This document shows positions 57,540 through 64,000 of a DNA stretch of 64,000 nucleotides, piece by piece. A model generated the notes under the pieces. That model saw nothing but the letters and a program-made list of their open reading frames with translations, did not search any database and was not told the DNA's origin. The stretch covers positions 7,751,501-7,815,500 of the forward strand of contig BSBM01000877.1 in NCBI GenBank assembly GCA_027924585.1, in the 5' to 3' direction. The position numbers were made by a program, and so were the translations under genes. Every line of letters starts with the position of its first letter. The stretch's first letter is position 1. This DNA is from Larix kaempferi (Eukaryota > Streptophyta > Pinopsida > Pinales > Pinaceae).

Positions 57540-58215
57540 AAAGACTTAGGCATAGTACCTCTTCAGGCAGAGCCCATTGCGGGGCTCACCCAAAGATATA
57601 CCGTCGTAGTCTTAAAGCTCATAAGCTCCCTTCTCCAAGACGCGTTTCACTACGTAAGGTCCATGCCACATGGACTCAAACTTTCCTGCCCCCAGCTTAT
57701 CATGTTTTTGGTCATATGTTAGGACCAAATCTCCCTTGCTGTAGGTGTGAGGTTATATCGACTTGTCGTATTGCGCTTTGATGTGTTTATTATGAGCCTC
57801 GTTGGAAAGAGTAGCATCTCAGCAAGTCTCGTCGAGCTTATCTAGGTAGAGGAAGTGTTCTTCCTCAGCAGTAGTGTTTGGGAGAAGTTTGATGGTGAGT
57901 TTGAGGGATGGAATCTCACACTCAATAGGAAGGACCGCCTCCAATCCATACACTAGTTGGAAGGGAGTAAATCCAGTGGCAGTTTTAACAGAGCTTCGAT
58001 AAGCCCAAAGTGCGGAGAAGAGCATGTTATTCCAATTGGCCTTATGCGTACCCACCATATGTTGGACAATAGTTTTCAAGACCTTGTTAATGGCCTTGAC
58101 CTGTCCATGCTATTACATGATTAAACATGAAGAGTGCGGCGGTCTTGCCATCGTTCGTGTATGTAGGCATTGCCTTAGCCCACTTTGTAAAGTAGTCCAC
58201 AGCTACAATGATGTA
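57540..58215 (-). pseudogene. Element C integrase, core and C-terminal part
   Basis: After the solo LTR insertion the core continues: SYIIVAVDYFTKWAKA (D, about 58195), then KTIVQHMVGTHKANWNNMLF, LWAYRSSVKTATGFTPFQLV and YGLEAVLPIECEIPSLKL. It ends with the GPY/F-like tail DLVLTYDQKHDKLGAGKFES, MWHGPYVVKRVLEKGAYEL and NGLCLKRYYA with a stop near 57548. Stops and frame changes near 58080-58130 remove the middle of the core. Integrase joins cDNA to the target. Confidence 0.82.
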
Positions 58216-58220
58216 ACTAT

Positions 58221-58748
58221 TGTTGGTCGTGGATCCTGATCTCTAGATTCAGAGATATTATTATTCAGCCATGTTCATACCCCAGGTTTGGTTATGATCC
58301 CGGCACGTCCCTAGGGGGGTTCGAGGGAGTGTACACTCCCCTGGCTAGGGGTTTGGGGGCGTAGCCCCTGAGAAAAGTTTTTGGGGCTGTTTTCGCCAAC
58401 ATTTTTCAGGCCCATGGTTTTGGGTAACCTGTGGTATTTTCCCATTGCATCTCCCTTATAAAAGAAAGACATTGTAATACGGCTAGGGTTGATGTATTAG
58501 GTTTTATGCATTTTAAATATCTATGAGATAAGGAAGAGAGACTGTGAGACAGTAAGAGGAAGTGCAACGGTTGTGCTGCAGGTTGTATCCCTTCACTTTT
58601 CTGGATGGTATAATAATAAGGACTGGCAACTTCAGTGTGGACGTAGCCCAGATTGGGTGAACCACGATATATCTGTGTCTCTCTTGTAATGTGTGTGTGA
58701 TTATATTTGCATTTCTGTTTATTGCTCTACGATCCTGTTTTTCTAACA
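58221..58748 (+). mobile_element. Solo LTR inserted in element C integrase
   Basis: 528 bp from TGTTGGTCGTGG to TTTTTCTAACA, bordered by the perfect duplication ACTAT (58216-58220 and 58749-58753). It has no internal region. A TATA-like CTTATAAAAG near 58455 suggests plus orientation. Removing it restores the integrase reading from EGHS to YIIVAVDYF. Solo LTRs arise by recombination between the two LTRs of a full element. Confidence 0.93.
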
Positions 58749-59357
58749 ACTATGGCCCTCGGCCGAGGTAGGCTTACAATGCATGGAATCGAAGCCCCAT
58801 TTAGTGAAGGGGATAACGAAAATAACCAAGTGTAACGGGGTGGGATGGGTGTGCTTTTTCGTATGAAAATGTTGACATGGAGGACATTTTTTTACGGCCT
58901 TGATGCAATCTTTGAAGATAGATGACCAATAATATCCTGTGCGCAAAATATACTAGGCTATAGCCATCCTAGAGAGGTGACCGCCACACACCCTAGTGTG
59001 ACAGTCATTCAGAATGTGTTCAGCCTCATCATGAGTCAGACAGCGTCGAAGAATAGAGTTGATACCACGACGGTACAAAGTATCACTGATGATCAGATAA
59101 TACTTTGCATGGTGGCGTATGCGACGGCGGTTGTCATGAGACAATTCGGGGTTGAAACGTTGGGTTTGAAGATACAATGTGATATCTCCATACCATGGAT
59201 CAGACGTAATGATAAGAAACAATGACTCATCCGGAAAGGAGTCATTGGGCTCAGATTCTACATTAGTATGGGGGAGGTCACAGATGAGCTCAGCAAACAC
59301 CAAAGACTTTTTCGACTTGGCTTTTTCGAAAAGAAGATCGAATTCTTGCAGTATCAT
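58749..59357 (-). pseudogene. Element C integrase, N-terminal zinc domain
   Basis: FAELICDLPHTNVESEP, NDSFPDESLFLIITSDPWYG and LYRRGINSILRRCLTHDEAE precede the zinc domain HTRVCGGHLSRMAIA, then (after a stop at 58953) RTGYYWSSIFKDCIKAVKKC..C, and core start FTKWGFDSMHCKPTSAEG (D at about 58800). The frame runs into the solo LTR at 58748. Confidence 0.85.
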
Positions 59358-59360
59358 GAT

Positions 59361-59696
59361 CTAGTGTGAATACTTTCCCCCAAGTACCTGACGAGTCAGA
59401 ACGTGGTACATGGGGTTCGAATCAATGATGATGGTAGTGGTGCGAAGAAAAATGTAATGTCGGAACTTTTGCACGGCTATGACTGCCGCGAGAGCGAGCT
59501 TCTCAACATGTGAATAGCGAGTTTCAGCATCAACGAGACCTTTAATGGCATAGTATATCACATGTTCTTGGGAATTCTGGTCTTTATGTACCAAAACCAT
59601 GGCGATAGTGGTGTCGGAAGCGGCGAGATATAAAATGTAATCTCGATAGTAATTCGGTGGTTGGATCATAGGGGCATGCATAATGGCATGTTTCAA
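59361..59696 (-). pseudogene. Element C first RNase H
   Basis: YYRDYILYLAASDTTIAMVL (the catalytic D of the LYLAVSD-type motif sits at ASD), HVIYYAIKGLVDAETRYSHV, KLALAAVIAVQKFRHYIFLR and VLTRQVLGGKYSH. This is the gypsy-type RNase H directly after RT. Upstream codons (WDDQAQ, then TGA, SFDSLKHAIMHAP) show the joining region broken by a stop. Confidence 0.83.
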
Positions 59697-59699
59697 ACT

Positions 59700-60917
59700 A
59701 TCAAAAGATCATTGAGCTTGGTCATCCCAAATGAACAGGACGTCCTTTTTCATCAATCTCATGTATCCTTACGTCTTTTGAGTGAAATTACAAATGAAGC
59801 GCTGTAAATAAGTTGCTCTTCCTTGTAGACTCTGAAATTCCATAATTTTGGTTGGAGGTGGAAGAGCGACGATGGATTCCACCTTCGAGGGATCAATACG
59901 GATCCCATCTTTCAAGACGATAAATATTAAGAGGCATCTAGACTCGACACAAAAAATACTCTTGTGAGGATTCAGATGGATATTGTACCGCCTGTATCTG
60001 AGGAAAACGGTTGTCAGATAATCTAAGTGGAACTCACGCTACTTTGAGTGGGCATGGAGGTCATCCAAGTAAGGTTCCACAAATTCCTTCACATCATGGA
60101 AGGCATACAACATGGCCTATTGGAATGTGGCACCAACGTTTTTAAGACCAAATGGAAGTTTACGATAAGCAAAATTTCCCCAAGGACAGATGAAAGCAGT
60201 TTTGTATTGGTTGGCGGGGTGGATCTCAATCTAGTTGTATCTGGAAAAGCCATCCATAAATGAAAAAATGACACTTCCAGCACAATTGTTGATAATCTGG
60301 TCGATGAAGGGAGTCGGGTAGTTGTCCTTGGGACAAGATTTGTTGAGATCCCAATAATCAACGCAGACACAGATGTTCCCCTACTTTTTATTAACAGGGA
60401 TGACATTTGAGACCCACTCTGTCAATGGGACAGGGTAAATGAAACCGACCTTCAAGAGTTTCTCAATCTTTGCCTTGACTACCGCAGTCTTCCAAGGGTG
60501 TACCGGTCGCAACTTTTGGGGGACAGGTTTGACGTTGGGATAGGTTTTAATTTCGTGTAAAACAATGGAGGGGCCTATCCCAGGCATCTCCTCGTAGGTC
60601 CAAGCGAACACGTTTGAGAATCGCTTGAATAAGGCCGTGGCGGTGATGAATTCTTCAGGGGAACACTTCCGGCCTAACTGAATGTGTTCCACTACACAAG
60701 GAGTAACCGAAATGTCTATAAAAGTGGTAGGATCAATGTTGGCTAAGTTTCCTTCAGAGTCCGTTTGACATGTGAGTATCGAGGACTGAGAGCCAGAGTA
60801 GACGTCCAGTGTGAAGATGGTGCGAATGTTGTTCTCCAGAGTGTCAAACAAGGGAATGAAAGATGAATGATGGTGGAGGTATTCCCACAGAGTATCATTT
60901 CCACTCATTCTTTCCAT
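59700..60917 (-). pseudogene. Element C reverse transcriptase
   Basis: The open part (60917-60381) holds FKRFSNVFAWTYEEMPGIGP, a Tat-type signature before RT, then VPQKLRPVHPWKTAVVKAKI and LLKVGFIYPVPLTEWVSNVI. After the stop the RT continues in pieces: CVDYWDLNKSCPKDNYPTPF, SFMDGFSRYN, FGLKNVGATFQ and the catalytic box PYLDDLHAHSK near 60060. VESIVALPPPTK and SLQGRATYLQRFICNF close it. There are several stops (for example near 60380, 60230, 60120). Domain order and signatures place C in the Tat/Ogre group. Confidence 0.85.
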
Positions 60918-61215
60918 AATGGACTCGTCAGAATGAAAAGTCCATAGCAGAGGATCGGATGATGTCTATTGTAGAGAACAGGAGGTGGAGGCCATAGCTA
61001 AGTGGTCCTCTGGTGCTGACTGGATAGCCTCGTACATGAGTTCAGCAGGTGATAGAGGCATAATGTCTCCAATCAGGTGTGTGGTGGCTTCATCAGGTAC
61101 AAGCCATGAATCAGTGGAGTTAGGGATAGATGAAATCTACGAGGAGATCATGTTCACCGTGGCAACATGGTTTGGGGGATCCAAAGTAGGAAAGATGCCC
61201 ATAACGGATGAATCC

Positions 61216-61971
61216 TTAAGGAGGCCAACCCCCACACTCATACTTTTGCAAATATTGTCCAATCGAAGGAACATTATCGCCCGGGTGAGTAGTGGTGTCA
61301 GGTGTGCAGAAATCCAATTGGTCGACTGTGACAATTTGGCCTTGATGGGGGAATTGTACTATGCGGAAGATAGATGATGTGGTAGCAGTAATGGCATAAA
61401 ACCAATTATGACAAAGCAGAATGTTATAATCTAATGGGGAAGCGACCACTTCCATGTTAAGGGTTGCATTTTTTCCCCCCAGCTCAACTGGTAAATCTTG
61501 TAACAGTCCATGAGGTTGAAATCCACGTCCGTTGAAGGCTCTCAAATTGGTAGGAGAATGGTTCAACTCGAGAGAGCCAATGGCTCTCCAATAGACGATC
61601 GACATGACTGACATAGAGGCTCCTTCGTCCAAAATGGTACGATGCATTATCTTCCCAACAATGTTTTAGCAACTTGAAATTCCAATTGATGGGAGAGCCT
61701 TGGTTTGAAGTATTCTAGCCGGAACATGATGGTATTCGATGAATCCAGATCAACTGTACTGATGGCAGCGAGGAGAGTCTTGCACTGGTTCAGACAGTTT
61801 TGCAAGACCTCGAGCATCGACATAGCACAAGGAGCTTGTGCTAGGTCCTCTACAATGTTGTAGTTTTGAGCATCCCAAGCATTAGGATTGAATATTGATT
61901 TTCTAATCGTGCTCTTGGGTGGACGCAACACTGACTCAAACGAGGGCTTCTCAATGGTGAGAGAAGCATAG
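61216..61971 (-). pseudogene. Element C protease and preceding region
   Basis: From the junction at 61971: LTIEKPSFESVLRPPKS, AWDAQNYNIVEDLAQAPCAM and LEVLQNCLNQCKTLL, the region normally found just before protease. After a frame change near 61650 the protease reads RTILDEGASMSVMSIVYWRA (active-site D-E-G in place of D-D/S-G), ELNHSPTNLRAFNGRGFQPH and DYNILLCHNWFYAI. Gag is missing because the sequence upstream is deleted and joined to LTR sequence. The C-terminal linker extends to 61216. Confidence 0.8.
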
Positions 61972-62370
61972 AGACTTCCTCCCTTTGGAGAGGGGTAGAG
62001 CTTCACTTATATAGGACTAAGTGGATAGGGTATGAATAGGATAGGTTGAGATATGGTAGGAGATAGATAGGGTATCCTTCCAAGAGGTTAGGAACCGAGT
62101 GCCAGCTCTCCCAAAAGGTCAGGGATAGGTATCCATGTCAGCTAGCTTCGAGGATGGGCTCGAAGGAGCTATTTCTGTCCATTAATTGACATCGTCGCAC
62201 CATGCAGGAGAGCAAGATGCGACGTCGCAGGTTGCATGAGTGCAGCCTGTGACGACCTCTCAAAACCTAGCATGAATGCAATGACATCTCTTCCAAGTTA
62301 ATGACTTAGCCAATGAAACTTTAAGGATGTATACACTAAGTCTCTTGATGGTAATATTTTAGGTGTAACA
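61972..62370 (-). repeat. 5' LTR of element C (first 399 bp only)
   Basis: Minus-strand start TGTTACACCTAAAAT at 62370 abutting the target duplication GAGCT. It matches about 45986-46385, keeps the palindrome TGCGACGTCGCA (62218-62229), and is broken at 61972, where it joins protease-region sequence with about 3 bases of overlap (AGA). The remaining 500 bp of LTR, the primer binding site and gag are deleted. Confidence 0.88.
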
Positions 62371-62379
62371 GAGCTCTGT

Positions 62380-62764
62380 ACTCCTCCTAAATTGGTTCAA
62401 CATATCACTCCCCTTGCGAAGGGTCCAATGGTGCGATAACCCTTAAGTTGTTTCCTTCAAATATAATTTTCATTGTCTTCAAATTTATAATGGTGGAATT
62501 AGTCATTGCCTAATTGATACCCAGCAGTGTTGGATAAGGATGACTATCATCCACAATTTCAGTTACTTCAAAGTCTGCATAGCTGTGCACTCCATCAATG
62601 TCAACAATGGTGTTTGGTAACCTCCCCAAAGGTATCAGTATGCCTTCATTAGCCATTCTTAACTGTATAGGCGACCACTGTAACTTTGGTTTGCCCATCT
62701 GTTGCCATGTCTGCTTGGTCAGGACATTTACTTCAGACCCAAGATCAAGAATGATCTCGTCCAT
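62380..62764 (-). pseudogene. Element H protease
   Basis: DEIILDLGSEVNVLTKQTWQ carries the active-site D-L-G motif seen in many plant gypsy proteases. MGKPKLQWSPIQLRMANEGI, GRLPNTIVDIDGVHSYADFE and DDSHPYPTLLGIN follow. Stop TAA at 62510-62512. The downstream same-strand sequence (STIINLKTMKIIFEGNNLRV) continues the polyprotein to the junction. The protease would mature the polyprotein. Confidence 0.84.
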
Positions 62765-62899
62765 CTCATAATCTCCAATCTATACAGTGAACGACATTTC
62801 CCTCCCGGTTCTTTTGGGACTCCGAATGTTATGAACTACGCCATGGGCAGATTCCCTCGTACTACGTGGTTCGTACTGGTTTAGTAGTTTTTCAAACTC

Positions 62900-63990
62900 C
62901 ACGAGAGCATCTACGCTCTTCAATAGCTTCATACAACTCCGTAGGAACTACACAACAGAAGTGCATGTGTCTGGTGCAACGCACATCTGATCCTATGCCA
63001 ACGGAATATCCTCTATCTATGGTACTTGGCTGCGCAACCGGATTCTTGGTGAGGTAGGTGGCGGCTTTTGGAACATGTCCCGTGCTTCTTCAAATACTTC
63101 TTTATTGTCCTGTAAGTTCAAGGGAGGTGCTTTCCTAGCAGCTTTTCTAATCCATACTGGGTCTCCAGGAGTCTTCTTAACATCCTTCGTTCCAAAATTC
63201 GAAGCTTCTGTGCCTCTATCTCTTCCTTTGTTAGCACCACTACGCGTTACTACATTTATACTTGGGTCTGTAGGTCCAATCTCGGCTGCGATCAACTGTA
63301 TGTTCGGGTTCGGCGGTTCTGTCCTTCGTCGTTTCTGCATTTCTACTTCTAGCACGGGGCAGTATTCAATAACATGATCGAATGATTTACAATAACTGCA
63401 CGTAGTGCATGGGTTTGTAAAATATCTAGAGACATGACTTGGCTGGCCACAGTTATAACAAATTACCTGGCCTCGGCATCTTCCTTGAGCTAGGCCTCCA
63501 TTTCTTCCTCTCCCGCGGTATCCACCGCCACGGCCTCTATATCCACCCTGATCATAGTGGGTGTTCTCTTGTTTTGGTTGATTTTCCTCTTGGACGTGGT
63601 ACATTCCAGCACCTTGCATTGTTTCCATATCTCGCTTTCTTTCATTCATCAGCTCAAATGCGTGACAGTTGGATTCGTCATGTCCAACTAACTTACAGAA
63701 ATTGCAGTATAAGTTTGTAGGTATTTTTAAATATTTCTGTATTAGATAACAGTCCTCAGGCCGGTGTCCTCTGGTTCTACAAATTTCACACCACGACGCC
63801 TGATTCTGGTTCATATTCATTGGGTTCATTGCACCACTATTAAGATAATCTTGAAATAGAGGGCAATGTTATCTGGTGTGGCCCTCTCCTTTGAATCCTG
63901 TGCACCAAACTTCATGTCTCTGTTCATATCTCTGTTCTTTTCCATTCTTCATACCTTTCAATTCTAACGTCAAGGTGGTTAACTGGTTCT
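62900..63990 (-). pseudogene. Element H zinc-knuckle array protein
   Basis: ORF from ATG 63829 (270 codons) plus an upstream piece in frame. Knuckles: a decayed one near 63860-63910 (WCTGFKGEGHTR*HC, second C now F and a stop inside), CEICRTRGHRPEDC (63790), CNFCKLVGHDESNC (63706), CYNCGQPSHVSRYF (63460; last C now F) and CSYCKSFDHVIEYC (63400). An RG-rich stretch (GGYRGRGGGYRGRGRNGG) separates the second and third. After VVTRSGANKGRDR the linker DPVWIRKAARKAPPLNLQ leads toward protease. It is the nucleic-acid-binding part of the Gag region; five knuckles is well above the usual one or two. Confidence 0.85.
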
Positions 63991-64000
63991 GGATCTGTGA

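Larger units (their letters stand above)
45489..62370 (-). mobile_element. Element C: Tat-like Ty3/gypsy element, recombined tandem
   Basis: A 16.9-kb insertion in element H flanked by GAGCT. On the minus strand: truncated 5' LTR (62370-61972), protease, RT, RNase H, integrase, second RNase H, antisense mobile-domain ORF, 3' region, an internal LTR copy (53587-52958), remains of a second internal region carrying element E, second 3' region, and 3' LTR (46385-45489). The layout LTR-internal-LTR-internal-LTR within one target duplication fits unequal recombination between two C copies. The LTR 3' half, primer binding site and gag next to the 5' LTR are deleted (junction near 61972). Confidence 0.82.
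62371..64000 (-). mobile_element. Element H, 5' part (zinc knuckles and protease), cut by window edge
   Basis: The upstream half of element H, ending at the GAGCT junction. Protein order from the right edge: degenerate knuckle, four CCHC-type knuckles, basic linker, protease, then NNLRVIAPLDPSQGE and EEYRA at the junction. It continues on the other side of element C at 45488. The element's 5' end and LTR lie beyond the window. Confidence 0.82.

Noticed and set aside
60089-60406. 105-codon minus-strand ORF in element C RT
   Set aside because: Out of frame with the RT motifs (DYWDLNK, YLDD), which are read in another frame of the same strand.

Overview
The window looks like a piece of a large, repeat-laden seed-plant nuclear genome. 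It holds split, spliced plant-type genes, Ty1/copia and Ty3/gypsy LTR retrotransposons nested in one another, a plant L1 LINE with an RNase H domain, and AT-rich spacer. A gymnosperm-like genome is plausible because the elements are old and decayed and the spacers are long, but the sequence alone does not settle the species. I see no intact single-copy gene; every gene-like region carries frameshifts, stops or insertions.

Layout. 1-9.2 kb: a decayed Ty1/copia element (plus strand) split by a chromodomain-type gypsy element at 2538-7569, with 5-bp target duplications ATGAC. 9.2-14.4 kb: AT-rich spacer with short tandem repeats and a LINE 3' fragment. 14.5-15.4 kb: last exon of an NPF/PTR transporter pseudogene (minus). 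17.4-22.2 kb and 25.6-34.2 kb: two paralogous CLAVATA1/BAM-like LRR receptor kinase pseudogenes. The first carries a small non-autonomous LTR element in its kinase intron and ends at a MITE-like inverted repeat. The second is split in its LRR region by a second chromovirus (27177-33503). 34.4-40.26 kb: a nearly full-length but broken L1 LINE (minus). 40.27-42.4 kb: a decayed coiled-coil ORF and a possible LTR.

42.4-64 kb is one nested complex on the minus strand. The host, element H, is a gypsy-type element entering from the right edge (zinc-knuckle array, protease) and resuming at 45488 (Gag-like domain, RT, RNase H, integrase). It is split by element C (45489-62370), flanked by the 5-bp duplication GAGCT. 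C is a Tat-like gypsy element with protease, RT, RNase H and integrase, a second RNase H downstream of integrase, an antisense plant-mobile-domain-like ORF, a minisatellite-rich 3' region and three LTR copies. The three LTR copies suggest a recombined LTR-internal-LTR-internal-LTR tandem. C was in turn hit by a solo LTR (58221-58748, target duplication ACTAT) and contains a gag-only LTR element E (49180-52348).

Relative ages from hand-compared LTR pairs: chromovirus 2 (roughly 4-5% divergence) is younger than chromovirus 1 (roughly 8%). The most interesting parts are the domain order of H, the tandem structure and accessory ORFs of C, and the repeat-tailed Gag of E.
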